Assembly (NCBI RefSeq): GCF_001591445.1
Contig: NZ_BCUX01000001.1
Span: 1 to 64,000, forward strand
From: Neobacillus drentensis NBRC 102427
GTDB lineage: Bacteria; Bacillota; Bacilli; Bacillales; Cytobacillaceae
Length of the DNA: 64,000 nucleotides
Direction: 5' to 3'
The notes below the pieces were generated by a model. The model ran no database searches. It was not told the DNA's origin and saw only the letters and a program-made list of their open reading frames with translations. The position numbers and the translations under genes are program-made. Every line of letters starts with the position of its first letter. Positions within the stretch are counted from its first letter, which is position 1. This document shows positions 35,130-43,267 of the stretch, in pieces.

Positions 35130-35330
35130 GAGAGTCTAGCCCTTCAACACCCTTCCTATCCTCGTAGGTTTATTGGCGCACAAGAATTAGGCAGGTTTCC
35201 TGGCTCATGATCATCGCTTCCTATGTCTTCCCATCGTCTTCGACAGTGACACAATATAGGTTGCTCCCATTTACAGTGGCGGGACCGCGTTGGTTTATAC
35301 CAAACTTCCCTTTTAAGCTAAAAATCTTTT
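35130..35330 (-). promoter_or_regulatory. cobalamin riboswitch
   Basis: The minus strand carries the conserved order of the adenosylcobalamin aptamer: CGGTCCCGCCACTGTAAATG, then GATGGGAAGACATAGGAAGC, then the B12 box AGCCAGGAAACCTGCC (about 35189-35204). It precedes a perfect terminator and the 13-gene btu/cob operon, so B12 binding should stop transcription. Edges are approximate. Confidence 0.95.
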
Positions 35331-35376
35331 GATAAGATTTAGCACCTAATTTTTAAAAATATTTTTTGTTAATCTC

Positions 35377-35405
35377 ATTATAGAAAAGATAAAATGATTT
35401 GTATA
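35377..35405 (-). promoter_or_regulatory. sigma-A promoter of the B12 operon
   Basis: TATACA (35400-35405) and a perfect TATAAT (35377-35382) are separated by 17 bases on the minus strand, placing the start just before the riboswitch and downstream of ribH. Confidence 0.7.
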
Positions 35406-35424
35406 TGCTTTTGCAATAATTCTA

Positions 35425-35892
35425 TTACTCAAAACTTCTGCATAAATTTGCCATCTCAATCGCAGACGATGCGGCATCCCAGCCTTTATTTCCTGCTTTC
35501 GTTCCAGCACGCTCGATCGCTTGTTCAATAGATTCTGTTGTTAACACACCAAAAATAACCGGAATGCCACTGCTTAAATTAATAGCGGAAACTCCTTTCG
35601 CCACTTCATTACATACATAGTCAAAATGAGGAGTCGAGCCTCGAATCACTGTTCCAAGCGTAATTACCGCATCATATTTTTTACTATTCGCCATTTTTTG
35701 AGCGATTAATGATATCTCAAATACACCTGGAACCCAGGCAATATCCACATCTGACTCACTGACACCGTGTCTTTTAAGTGAATCCTGTGCACCGCTTAAT
35801 AATTTACTAGTAATGAATTCATTAAATCGTCCAACCACGATTCCGATTTTTAATCCGGAGCCAACTAAATTTCCTTCAAAAATATTACTCAT
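35425..35892 (-). CDS. ribH: 6,7-dimethyl-8-ribityllumazine synthase
   Basis: 155 residues, forms the icosahedral lumazine synthase that condenses the aminopyrimidine with dihydroxybutanone phosphate. [44 protein letters not shown] (catalytic His) and [16 protein letters not shown] are all present. GGAGG precedes the ATG. Last gene of the rib operon, 51 bases after ribB. Confidence 0.96.
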   Translation of the reverse strand: MSNIFEGNLVGSGLKIGIVVGRFNEFITSKLLSGAQDSLKRHGVSESDVDIAWVPGVFEISLIAQKMANSKKYDAVITLGTVIRGSTPHFDYVCNEVAKGVSAINLSSGIPVIFGVLTTESIEQAIERAGTKAGNKGWDAASSAIEMANLCRSFE

Positions 35893-35943
35893 GTGTATTC
35901 CTCCAAAAATAGTTTAGTTAAAGCATTTTTTTCAAGAGGCTAT

Positions 35944-36570
35944 TTAAACCTCTCGTTTGACCAAATGTTCCTTATTCATTCGGTATTCAACTAGATCCTT
36001 AATGGTAATCATTTTAACATTTAGCTTATCTGCAATAATTCGCAATTGTGGGACGCGGGCCATGGTTCCGTCTTCATTCATGATTTCACAAATAACCCCT
36101 GCTGGCTTAGCATCGCATAGTAGAGCAAGATCCACAGCAGCTTCTGTATGGCCATTTCTACTCAGGACTCCGCCTTTTTTAGCAATCAGTGGAAAAATAT
36201 GCCCTGGTCTTAAAAAATCAGCTGCTTTCGATTCTGGGTCAACCATACTCAATACCGTTGCCGATCGTTCAAATGCAGAAATTCCTGTCGTAGTAAACTT
36301 GTGGTCAATACTCACGGTAAAAGCCGTTCGATTTCGATCGGTGTTCTCGGAGACCATGGGGTGTAAGTCTAGCTTTTGAGCAAGTTCCTCATCAATAGGA
36401 ACACAGATTAGCCCTCTCCCGTGAGTGGCCATTAGGTTTATAACCTCAGGCGTTGCTTTTTCAGCAAGAGAAATAAAGTCACCTTCATTTTCTCTATTCT
36501 CATCATCACAAACAATAATTACCTTTCCTTCTTTTAAATCAGTAAGAGCTTCGTCAATCGTATTAAACAT
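35944..36570 (-). CDS. ribB: 3,4-dihydroxy-2-butanone-4-phosphate synthase, no RibA domain
   Basis: About 208 residues. [30 protein letters not shown] and [14 protein letters not shown] are the RibB active-site segments. In Bacillus this domain is normally the first half of a RibBA fusion of about 400 residues; here the protein ends at [11 protein letters not shown], exactly the interdomain linker, and no trace of the GTP cyclohydrolase II half exists in the 51 bases before ribH. The start is the ATG at 36570; the frame opens at 36591. Confidence 0.93.
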   Translation of the reverse strand: MFNTIDEALTDLKEGKVIIVCDDENRENEGDFISLAEKATPEVINLMATHGRGLICVPIDEELAQKLDLHPMVSENTDRNRTAFTVSIDHKFTTTGISAFERSATVLSMVDPESKAADFLRPGHIFPLIAKKGGVLSRNGHTEAAVDLALLCDAKPAGVICEIMNEDGTMARVPQLRIIADKLNVKMITIKDLVEYRMNKEHLVKREV

Positions 36571-36599
36571 CGTCTCATCTCTTCTTTCCATTTATCATT

Positions 36600-37259
36600 T
36601 TATAAAAATCCATTCTCTTCTAAAAAGTTGGCGGTTATCCCCTTGCTATTTTTTTGCGGAGGTTGGTTTGATAAGTTATGAATAAAATGACCCACGTATT
36701 TTCCAATCATATCGCATTCTAGATTCACAATATCCCCTGAACCCTTCAGACCTAAAATCGATTCTGACAAGGTATGTGGGATAATTGATAAGGTAAAACT
36801 GTTTTCCGATACAGCAAAAACGGTTAAGCTAGTCCCATCCACCGCAATAGAACCTCTTAAGATGACATATCTTAATAATTCCGGGTCAGCCTCAATCTCA
36901 TAGTAAATCGCGTTTTCAAGTGATTGTTTACTTTTTATGACGCCAGTCCCATCAATATGTCCTGAGACGAAATGTCCGCCAAACCTTCCACCGGCTGCCA
37001 TCGCCCGCTCAAGGTTAACTTTCGAACCCCGTTTTACCATGTTTAGACTGCTAGCCCTGACTGTCTCTGGCATAACATCTACCGTAAACAGTTTTCCCGT
37101 AAAGGATGTGACCGTAAGACAAACCCCGTTGACTGCAATACTGTCGCCAAGGTGGACATCATTAAGTATTTTTTTTGCTTCAATCGTTAACACGAATGAC
37201 TCGCCAGTCCGCTGGATGTTTGCGATGACGCCAATTTCTTCAATAATCCCAGTAAACAT
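36600..37259 (-). CDS. ribE: riboflavin synthase alpha subunit
   Basis: About 219 residues with two tandem lumazine-binding barrels. The first begins MFTGIIEEIG and contains NGVCLTVTSF and GGHFVSGHIDGTG; the second repeats the pattern with DGTSLTVFAV and YVGHFIH. It dismutates two lumazines to riboflavin. AGGAGAAGGAG precedes the ATG at 37259. It is the first gene of the operon, directly behind the FMN riboswitch, where ribD normally sits. Confidence 0.95.
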   Translation of the reverse strand: MFTGIIEEIGVIANIQRTGESFVLTIEAKKILNDVHLGDSIAVNGVCLTVTSFTGKLFTVDVMPETVRASSLNMVKRGSKVNLERAMAAGGRFGGHFVSGHIDGTGVIKSKQSLENAIYYEIEADPELLRYVILRGSIAVDGTSLTVFAVSENSFTLSIIPHTLSESILGLKGSGDIVNLECDMIGKYVGHFIHNLSNQPPQKNSKGITANFLEENGFL

Positions 37260-37312
37260 ATCGCTCCTTCTCCTAACTATCAATCCAGATGATTCTTTCC
37301 CTAAAAATAAGA

Positions 37313-37344
37313 AGGACCCTGACGACATAAGTCATCAGGGTCCT
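37313..37344 (-). terminator. FMN-riboswitch terminator
   Basis: AGGACCCTGATGAC pairs with GTCGTCAGGGTCCT (14 bp, one wobble, 4-base loop), then a T-rich tract; between aptamer and ribE. Confidence 0.88.
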
Positions 37345-37410
37345 GAAAAAGGCAATAGAAAATAAAGGGTTAAAAATAGGCAAATTTCCCCCTACATTTA
37401 ATCCTGTCTT

Positions 37411-37555
37411 TTCCTTCTCCCATCCAGACTTTAACTGTCGGCCCTGGAGTTTCACCAGATCCACCGTTTAACAAAAATATGTTAACCGGGTCACGGACTA
37501 AGAAGCATAGCTTCATCACCGCCGGTTAGGAATTTCACCTGACCCCGAAGGAAAT
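37411..37555 (-). promoter_or_regulatory. FMN riboswitch (RFN element)
   Basis: The minus strand reads CCTTCGGGGTCAGGTGAAAT, CCTAACCGGCGGTGATGAAG, GTGGATCTGGTGAAACTCC, GGGCCGACAGTTAAAGTCTG and GGATGGGAGAAGGA, the universally conserved RFN segments. It controls ribE-ribB-ribH through the following terminator. Confidence 0.96.
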
Positions 37556-37668
37556 TATTCGAATATATTTTATGATAGTACAATTATTCCTAACAGTAAA
37601 GGGAATTGCTCTTATATTTTGCCCAAACAGGAAATTATTACTATGTTTTATCTTCACAAAAAAAACTT

Positions 37669-38139
37669 TTATCGTTTATACGTCTTTACAGGAAGATAAA
37701 TATCAAAGTGAAGCTCTCCATTTGCATTTAGATGGTCATGTTCTACTTTATAGACCTCAATGCTTAAGGCATTATGATCCTGTTCATACCCATATTCCCC
37801 CATCCAGGAATATATTTTTTTATATGTATCTTCGACTTCCTCTTGACTCCCTATATGGGTCGCGAAAACATAATATTTACTTGGAATCGTAAAGCCGACC
37901 ATTCCTTCAGGGATTTCTTCTATTTTTTCAACGGGTGCTGTTACATAATAGGTAAGTTCTGTTTCTCTGCTATGAAAAGGTGCAATTAAAACGGGTTCTT
38001 TCGTTTGATAGGATACTTCTTCCTGCCGATTGATCATTTCTTTAAACAGATTTGGCAGTGTATTGATTTGCGAATAGGTTCCGTTCCATGAAATTCCAAC
38101 AACTTTCATCTCTTCTTTTTCGACTACCTGGATACTCAT
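37669..38139 (-). CDS. GyrI-like/effector-binding domain protein
   Basis: About 156 residues made only of an AraC-effector/GyrI-like small-molecule-binding domain: IQVVEKEEMKVVGISWNGTY at the start, YYVTAPVEKIEEIPEGM in the middle and HFDIYLPVK at the end. There is no DNA-binding domain, so it resembles standalone SOUL/GyrI proteins in Bacillus. AAAGGGGG precedes the ATG. Ligand unknown. Confidence 0.82.
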   Translation of the reverse strand: MSIQVVEKEEMKVVGISWNGTYSQINTLPNLFKEMINRQEEVSYQTKEPVLIAPFHSRETELTYYVTAPVEKIEEIPEGMVGFTIPSKYYVFATHIGSQEEVEDTYKKIYSWMGEYGYEQDHNALSIEVYKVEHDHLNANGELHFDIYLPVKTYKR

Positions 38140-38347
38140 GTTAATCCCCCTTTGAATTATCATATTACTATAATTCTAATCAAAGGCCTTTAAATCCTGC
38201 ATAAAAATTCCGAGAAATCAGTAAATTTATTTCAATAATGCATAATAGCGCAGAGTTATTCCAAAAATGAGAAATAACGTCCAAAAAATTTTTATTTGAC
38301 TCAAAATAGCTTATAATGAAGTTAACACTTTATTAGGAGGATTTTTT

Positions 38348-38551
38348 ATGAGTGATTCTAACCAAACCAATCCACAGGAAGAACCAAAGAAAAAAATTAG
38401 TCTGCAGGAAGCAATGAAGCTGCAGTTGGCAAACAAGAAAAACAAAGTGGCCGGAGGAAATTTAGGCTCAAATAGCTCACAGGCAACGAAGAAGCTACAA
38501 AGTCAGCAGACGAAAAAAGTAAGTAATTCCCGGAGAAAAATGGGTGTCTAG
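38348..38551 (+). CDS. small basic protein preceding ywbE
   Basis: 67 residues, hydrophilic, Lys/Gln/Ser-rich, likely disordered: EEPKKKISLQEAMKLQLANKK then a Gln/Lys-rich tail ending RRKMGV. AGGAGG lies 8 bases before the ATG. It overlaps the next gene's GTG by 8 bases, so the pair is coupled. No known domain. Confidence 0.72.
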   Translation: MSDSNQTNPQEEPKKKISLQEAMKLQLANKKNKVAGGNLGSNSSQATKKLQSQQTKKVSNSRRKMGV

Positions 38552-38741
38552 CGGTCAAAATAGAGCCGATATTATTCCAGGTGTTCAGGTCAAAATTGTC
38601 CTAAAAGCTGACCAAAGAAGTGGAAAACTAACCGAGGGTATCGTCAAGGATATATTAACCAAGTCCAGCTTCCATCCACATGGCATCAAGGTAAGACTCA
38701 CAGATGGACAAGTTGGAAGAGTAAAGGAAATAAATAGGTAA
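38544..38741 (+). CDS. ywbE: YwbE family protein
   Basis: 65 residues of the YwbE (DUF2196) family: RADIIPGVQVKIVLKADQRSG, LTEGIVKDILTKSSFHPHGIKVRL and GQVGRVKEI, a small beta-barrel. Function unknown; possibly RNA-related from the fold. GTG start with a GGAG site inside the preceding gene. A terminator follows immediately. Confidence 0.9.
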   Translation: MSSGQNRADIIPGVQVKIVLKADQRSGKLTEGIVKDILTKSSFHPHGIKVRLTDGQVGRVKEINR

Positions 38742-38746
38742 AACCC

Positions 38747-38779
38747 ACCCTCTACAATGAATTGTAGAGGGTTTTTTTC
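38747..38779 (+). terminator. terminator of ywbE
   Basis: ACCCTCTACAA pairs perfectly with TTGTAGAGGGT around TGAA, followed by seven Ts. Confidence 0.9.
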
Positions 38780-38782
38780 GAT

Positions 38783-38813
38783 AAAAAAACAGACCCATAT
38801 GCTTGGGCCTGTT
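38783..38813 (-). terminator. terminator of the cold-shock gene
   Basis: AACAGGCCCA pairs with TGGGTCTGTT (one wobble), with seven Ts after it on the minus strand. Confidence 0.85.
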
Positions 38814-38827
38814 TTATCGGTGGGTCA

Positions 38828-39028
38828 TTATGCTTTACGGACGTTTACCGCTTGTGGTCCACGTTGACCACTTTCAATTTCAAACGTAACCTCTTGACCT
38901 TCATCTAATGTTTTGTATCCTTCACCTTGAATCGCTGAGAAGTGCACAAATACATCTTCTCCACCCTCGCGCTCAATGAATCCAAAACCTTTTTCACCGT
39001 TAAACCATTTTACTTTACCTGTTTCCAT
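38828..39028 (-). CDS. cold-shock protein (CspA family)
   Basis: 66-residue OB-fold single-strand nucleic acid chaperone: [19 protein letters not shown] contains RNP1 (KGFGFIE) and DVFVHFSAI is RNP2. Length and ending ([10 protein letters not shown]) match Bacillus CspB/C/D. TAGGAGG precedes the ATG. The roughly 100-base leader contains TTACATG twice and may be structured, as usual for csp mRNA. Which paralog it is cannot be told. Confidence 0.96.
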   Translation of the reverse strand: METGKVKWFNGEKGFGFIEREGGEDVFVHFSAIQGEGYKTLDEGQEVTFEIESGQRGPQAVNVRKA

Positions 39029-39152
39029 CTTTGTAGCCTCCTAGCATGTAACAATTACATGTAAATTGCAAATTGACTTGCCCAATTATTTTTACCCAAT
39101 TCCAGGATGCATATACCATTCTATATCTCAAAAAAATTTTTTCGTAAATATT

Positions 39153-39908
39153 TTATTTAAAAAGTATCCATTTCCGGATTGCTTGTGCTACTCCATCTTC
39201 TTCATTACTTGCTGTTACCCAGTCCGCGGATTCCTTCACCATATCCTGTGCATTTCCCATTGCTACCCCTAAACCAGCTGCTTTGATCATCGCCAAATCA
39301 TTCAGGCTGTCGCCTACCGCCATTACATTTTTCATATCCAAGCCCAGTCGTTTACAAACAATTCCAAGTCCCTTCGCTTTATTAATTCCTGCAGGATTAA
39401 CTTCAATGTTCTTTAAGGTAGAATTACTTAATTCAAATTCACCCTTTGACTGTAATTCATTCAAAATTAATGCTCTTGTTGCATCATCATCAATGTTGAA
39501 GCCAAACTTCATCCATTCAAAGGTATGTAGATCCTCCGGCATTTCATTATGCCAATTTCTGACGGTGCTAATTGCCCAAAATTTTGTGTTATGCTGTTGC
39601 GTTAACCCCCACATCCACTCGACAAGGTCCGATTTCACTAAATTCCGCTCCACTAATTCTCGTTTCTCATCCCAAATTTCACTACCGTTTACCGTAACCA
39701 AATACGAATTTAGCTCTAATGAGTCAGCATGCTCCCGACTTGTAGTTATTGAACGCCCCGTACTAAGAACTACAAAAACACCTTGATCTTTTGCAGCTTG
39801 AATGGCTTGACGATTAGCTTCAGTTATCTGGCCTTTATTATTTAACAGTGTCCCGTCCATATCCAGTGCGACTAATTTGATGTCAACATCATTGATAAAA
39901 TTTTCCAT
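39153..39908 (-). CDS. Cof-type HAD-IIB phosphatase
   Basis: 251 residues. Motif I LVALDMDGTLLN (nucleophile Asp near residue 16), motif II LSTGRS, motif III Lys in INKAKGLG and motif IV AVGDSLNDLAMIKAAG are in order, with a cap domain from about 85 to 175. It likely dephosphorylates sugar phosphates or FMN-like compounds; the substrate is unknown. GGGAG lies about 10 bases before the ATG. Confidence 0.92.
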   Translation of the reverse strand: MENFINDVDIKLVALDMDGTLLNNKGQITEANRQAIQAAKDQGVFVVLSTGRSITTSREHADSLELNSYLVTVNGSEIWDEKRELVERNLVKSDLVEWMWGLTQQHNTKFWAISTVRNWHNEMPEDLHTFEWMKFGFNIDDDATRALILNELQSKGEFELSNSTLKNIEVNPAGINKAKGLGIVCKRLGLDMKNVMAVGDSLNDLAMIKAAGLGVAMGNAQDMVKESADWVTASNEEDGVAQAIRKWILFK

Positions 39909-39952
39909 ATGTAAAAAACTCCCTTACTTACTTTTTCCTTAATTAGATTAAC

Positions 39953-39980
39953 ACAAATAGGCGCAAGATTGCATATAGTA
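39953..39980 (+). promoter_or_regulatory. sigma-K-like promoter
   Basis: AC (39953-39954), 17 bases, then CATATAGTA (39972-39980) matches the mother-cell sigma-K pattern AC-N16/17-CATAnnnTA. It lies 33 bases before the first GerP-like gene. Confidence 0.55.
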
Positions 39981-40012
39981 CCCATAAGCCAAGAATAGAA
40001 AGGTGTTTAAAG

Positions 40013-40279
40013 ATGCCATCGGTTGTAATCAATTTATATTATTTAAAAATCAACAGTATTTCGGGTAATGGTTCGATAACTATTGGGGAAGCTTCTCATA
40101 ATAGTCCGACTTCCAATAGTAAATTACAAGGAATTAATGCTTCATATGGAGATACTTCACCCACTGAAGCAATGATGGAAAACCTCTTAAATGATCCTGA
40201 CGTTAATGATCAAACCTCAATTGGCACAACTGATGCTACGAATATAAATACACCAATTCCACCTGTACCACTAATCTAA
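40013..40279 (+). CDS. GerPA/GerPF-family spore protein
   Basis: 88 residues. The segment NSISGNGSITIGEASHNSPTS followed by NSKLQGINASYGDTSP is the family pattern of GerPA/GerPF-like proteins, which sit in the spore coat and aid germinant passage. Its C-terminal extension is Asp/Thr/Pro-rich. AGAAAGG precedes the ATG. It heads a three-gene sporulation operon with a close paralog and a small heat-shock protein. Confidence 0.8.
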   Translation: MPSVVINLYYLKINSISGNGSITIGEASHNSPTSNSKLQGINASYGDTSPTEAMMENLLNDPDVNDQTSIGTTDATNINTPIPPVPLI

Positions 40280-40299
40280 ATTTATAGGAGTAAATTGAT

Positions 40300-40542
40300 A
40301 TGCCATTTCAAATTAATATTTTAAATTTCAAGATTAATGGAGCTACGCAAAACGGAAATGTTGATATCGGTCCTACTGTGCATAATAGCCATACCGCTAA
40401 TAGTAAATTTGTCGGGGCAAATTTTTCTTTAGGTGACTTTTCACCAGCTTCTTCACTTATGAATTCAGGAAATATAGATCCCGATGTAAGTGATCAGGAT
40501 CAAATAGCTAACCCATCTATGCCTATCGCCAATCAACTTTAA
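40300..40542 (+). CDS. GerPA/GerPF-family spore protein, paralog
   Basis: 80 residues, paralogous to the gene before it: NGATQNGNVDIGPTVHNSHTA and NSKFVGANFSLGDFSP occupy the same positions, and both end in DPDVxDQ plus a variable tail. TAGGAG lies 8 bases before the ATG. Probably a coat-associated protein made with its neighbour. Confidence 0.8.
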   Translation: MPFQINILNFKINGATQNGNVDIGPTVHNSHTANSKFVGANFSLGDFSPASSLMNSGNIDPDVSDQDQIANPSMPIANQL

Positions 40543-40554
40543 AGGAGCAGTAAG

Positions 40555-40965
40555 ATGGATATTGAAAAAATGAGAAAATGGCTGGAGATTACAAATGATT
40601 ATCGAGAGAGTAATTTTTGGTCTAACGTCCTCAAGCAAAAACATCCTGATGAATTTTTTAGAGAAGCAGTATGCAATCCAAAATTTGATATATATCTAAA
40701 TGAAAATTATTATTTAATTATCTTTGAAATACCAGGAGTCAATCAAGAAGACCTGTCACTTAACTTAATTACCAATTCACAGCTTAAAATTAATGGCAGA
40801 ATCAAGCCTGTTCTACCAGTAGAAATGGAAATGCAAAGAGAGCGAATTTATGGTGATTTTGAACGAATTATTGAACTTCCAGAACCAACACAGGCTCATT
40901 TAATGCAAACACAATTATATAATGGACTACTTCATATTTCATTTCCTCGAAAAAATAGTTATTAA
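40555..40965 (+). CDS. Hsp20/alpha-crystallin-family spore protein
   Basis: 136 residues with an alpha-crystallin domain (about 45-130): FDIYLNENYYLIIFEIPGV, then ADLS-like EDLSLNL and the C-terminal NGLLHISFPR, the usual sHSP ending with the basic PR(K) tail shortened. It resembles CotM/CotP-type coat proteins of Bacillus. AAAGGAG precedes the ATG, 12 bases after the paralog's stop. Operon context (GerP-like proteins, sigma-K-like promoter) supports a coat role. Confidence 0.85.
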   Translation: MDIEKMRKWLEITNDYRESNFWSNVLKQKHPDEFFREAVCNPKFDIYLNENYYLIIFEIPGVNQEDLSLNLITNSQLKINGRIKPVLPVEMEMQRERIYGDFERIIELPEPTQAHLMQTQLYNGLLHISFPRKNSY

Positions 40966-40982
40966 ATTTTACAATAATAAAA

Positions 40983-41011
40983 CGCCTGTGGAGAATCCAC
41001 AAGCGCTTTTT
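40983..41011. terminator. bidirectional terminator
   Basis: CGCCTGTGGA pairs with TCCACAAGCG (one wobble, 3-base loop); T5 on the plus strand and A/T-rich on the other side. Confidence 0.75.
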
Positions 41012-41015
41012 GTTA

Positions 41016-41318
41016 TTAATGATGATGATGGACACCCATTGTTGGGTTGGTAATTAGCCATTCTTCTTTCGGTAATTGGAAATATTGGATCCAGATACTA
41101 TTTAAGGTTGGGTCATTTTTATCAAGAATGAAATCAATTTCTTTGTCGCTTGTCACCACGACATCGTTTTCTGTTGGAGTATCAAGCATTAGATCATAAT
41201 GGGCATGATCGCCATGGATACTTGTAACGTACACTCGGAACAGTTTCCCTTGTGCCTCTTCTTGTTCCATCATCTTTTTCAATGCTTTCGCTGCATTTCG
41301 ATTAACTTTAACCTTCAT
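41016..41318 (-). CDS. HesB-like fold protein with His tail
   Basis: 100 residues resembling the HesB/IscA (YneR-type) family: VNRNAAKALKKMM, FRVYVTSIHGDHAHYDLMLDTP and VVVTSDKEIDFILD. It lacks the three cysteines that bind Fe-S in IscA, so classical scaffold function is unlikely, and it ends GVHHHH, a natural metal-binding tail. GAGAGGAG-like sequence precedes the ATG. Function unknown. Confidence 0.78.
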   Translation of the reverse strand: MKVKVNRNAAKALKKMMEQEEAQGKLFRVYVTSIHGDHAHYDLMLDTPTENDVVVTSDKEIDFILDKNDPTLNSIWIQYFQLPKEEWLITNPTMGVHHHH

Positions 41319-41411
41319 TTTTTGCTCTCCTCTATCTATGTATTCATTAGTATTATCCCACTATTGTTCTCAATTAGACAACATAAAATGCTTTGCCATC
41401 TCAGCATTTCA

Positions 41412-42122
41412 TTATTTTTTTGATATATTATTACTATTTCTTTTTATCTTTACCAATTGGTAACTAATGAACGCTATATATAATGGAATAGCGACATAAA
41501 TGAAATATGGAAAGCGATGCTGCTCTTTTTTAAAGACGATGTAAATCGCATACCCTAGAAACAGCGTAACGATAATTCCATACTTCGGCAGAGGGACGTC
41601 TTTTAAACTTGGAATTTTTACAGTACTAACCATTAAGTAACAAATGACAAAAAAGGAAATCGGAAGGATAATTTCAGGCATTTTCCCCTGGAATAAGGTC
41701 AGCAATGTTAGTAATCCGCCACCAGCAGTTATTGGGACACCGGTAAAATACGAATTCGATGATTTAACCGCATTAATATTAAACCGAGCTAACCGGTAGG
41801 CACCGAATAATGGAAAAAGACCGGAAATGGCCATGCCTGCTACCCCAAACTCAGAGAAGTAGGAATAATAGGCCATCATCGCAGGAGCAACCCCAAAGGT
41901 AACTACATCTGCAAGTGAGTCTAATTCTTTCCCTAATTCACTATCCACCCGTAACATTCTGGCAATTCGACCATCCATGCTATCGAGCATCATCCCTATT
42001 AAAATTAAAATTGCTGCATTTTTGTAATCCCCTTGGGCGGAATACATAATGGATAAATATCCAAAAAATAAATTTGAAATCGTAAATAAATTAGGAATAC
42101 TGTTTCTGATGATATGTATCAC
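41412..42122 (-). CDS. pssA: CDP-diacylglycerol-serine O-phosphatidyltransferase
   Basis: 236-residue membrane enzyme making phosphatidylserine. The CDP-alcohol phosphatidyltransferase motif is intact: DSMDGRIARMLRVDS then GKELDSLADVVTFG with all four Asp residues. About six to eight helices. It starts MIHIIRNSIPNLFTISNLFFGY, typical for Gram-positive PssA. No psd gene lies beside it. A weak hairpin (AAATGCT/AGCATTT, 41386-41412) follows the stop. Confidence 0.94.
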   Translation of the reverse strand: MIHIIRNSIPNLFTISNLFFGYLSIMYSAQGDYKNAAILILIGMMLDSMDGRIARMLRVDSELGKELDSLADVVTFGVAPAMMAYYSYFSEFGVAGMAISGLFPLFGAYRLARFNINAVKSSNSYFTGVPITAGGGLLTLLTLFQGKMPEIILPISFFVICYLMVSTVKIPSLKDVPLPKYGIIVTLFLGYAIYIVFKKEQHRFPYFIYVAIPLYIAFISYQLVKIKRNSNNISKK

Positions 42123-42330
42123 TCCATACTAAATAATAATTAAGCCATCCTTTTTTCACGTTGTTTTACCTTATTATACCTTTTTCTTGGTAATATTGAA
42201 AAAACATGATAGCCGTTGTAACCCAATGTCATTCACAATTCATTATAGGACAATCTAGGAGTGGCTTCTACTACTTTAATTTCATTGTGCTAAAATTAGT
42301 ATGTCATAAAAGTACGAACCTAAATGGATG

Positions 42331-42374
42331 ATAAGTAAAAAAGGCAGATTTTATATAAATCTGCCTTACTTATA
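42331..42374 (-). terminator. terminator of the TerC gene
   Basis: AAGGCAGATTT pairs perfectly with AAATCTGCCTT around TATAT, with extra outer pairing ATAAGTA/TACTTAT and a T6 run on the minus strand. Confidence 0.88.
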
Positions 42375-42386
42375 ATGCAAAAATAA

Positions 42387-43172
42387 TTATAAGGTTTTTG
42401 GCTCTTTTCTCATCGATTCGGTGCCTTTTTCTTTGGAGAAAAACCAGCCTACTACAGCAATACCTACCAAAACAACATAAAAAGTTATTTTCCATCCCGT
42501 TGAATGGGCAAATTCCTCATTAAGAATAGCTAAAGCCGGATGAGATAACGTGTAAACCGCGAGCTTGACTCCAACCCAACCGACAATTGTAAATGCAGCA
42601 ATTTCTAAACCTGGTCGTTTTTCTAAAAGCTTTACAAACTGATTGGCAGCAAAGCGCATAATAATAAGGCCAATAATCCCACCAGCAAATATAACTAGGA
42701 ATTTACCGCCATCTAGCCCGCCGATATTTGGAAGCGGTGTTTCCGGAAGGGCAACTGCCATTGCAACAGCAGCAAGTATTGAATCTACGGCAAAGGCAAT
42801 GTCAGCCACTTCCACTTTCAAAACAGTTAACCAAAAGCTACTGGCTTTTGATGCTTCCTTCTCCTCTTTTTCTTCTGCCTTTCCCTTAACCACCTTTCGG
42901 AATATATGATTACCGGCCATAAACAGCAAATAAATAGCACCAATGGCTTGAACCTGCCATACATCAACCAAAAACGAAATTACAAACAAAGAAGCAAACC
43001 GGAACACAAAGGCTCCCGCTAACCCATAAAACAATGCCTTCTTACGTTTTTCCTCAGGTAGTTGTTTTACCATAATTGCCAGTACTAAAGCGTTGTCTGC
43101 AGCTAATAGGCCCTCTAACGCTACCAAGATCAGTAACACCCATCCGTATTCCAGTAAAAGAGCTAAATCCAT
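42387..43172 (-). CDS. TerC-family membrane protein, putative Mn exporter
   Basis: 261 residues, seven to eight helices. The TerC motifs are clear: LEGLLAADNALVLAIMV with acidic residues in helix 1-2 and VEVADIAFAVDSILAAVAMA in the later half. A charged cytosolic linker (KAEEKEEKEASK) splits the protein. Related YkoY/YceF proteins of B. subtilis export Mn2+ to metallate secreted enzymes, and a yybP-ykoY riboswitch precedes this gene, so manganese handling is likely. GGAGG precedes the ATG. Confidence 0.92.
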   Translation of the reverse strand: MDLALLLEYGWVLLILVALEGLLAADNALVLAIMVKQLPEEKRKKALFYGLAGAFVFRFASLFVISFLVDVWQVQAIGAIYLLFMAGNHIFRKVVKGKAEEKEEKEASKASSFWLTVLKVEVADIAFAVDSILAAVAMAVALPETPLPNIGGLDGGKFLVIFAGGIIGLIIMRFAANQFVKLLEKRPGLEIAAFTIVGWVGVKLAVYTLSHPALAILNEEFAHSTGWKITFYVVLVGIAVVGWFFSKEKGTESMRKEPKTL

Positions 43173-43224
43173 AAATATTTCCTCCTTTAAAGCTTGTTTT
43201 TTTCAAAAATACTCCCTTACGCCA

Positions 43225-43260
43225 TAAAAATAGGCCTTTACTAATTACAGTAAAGGCCTA
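43225..43260 (-). terminator. second terminator after the Mn riboswitch
   Basis: TAGGCCTTTACT pairs perfectly with AGTAAAGGCCTA (12 bp, 6-base loop), followed by five Ts. Its stem shares CCTTTAC with the first terminator 8 bases away, as if duplicated. Confidence 0.8.
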
Positions 43261-43267
43261 AAAATAC

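Noticed and set aside
37572-37892. Plus-strand 106-codon frame opposite the GyrI-like gene
   Set aside because: No ribosome site, no family resemblance, and mostly antisense to a clear gene.
38286-38345. Sigma-A promoter with TTGACT and TATAAT before the small basic protein
   Set aside because: The two hexamers are only 10 bases apart, and with 17-base spacing the -35 box is poor, so no promoter is called.
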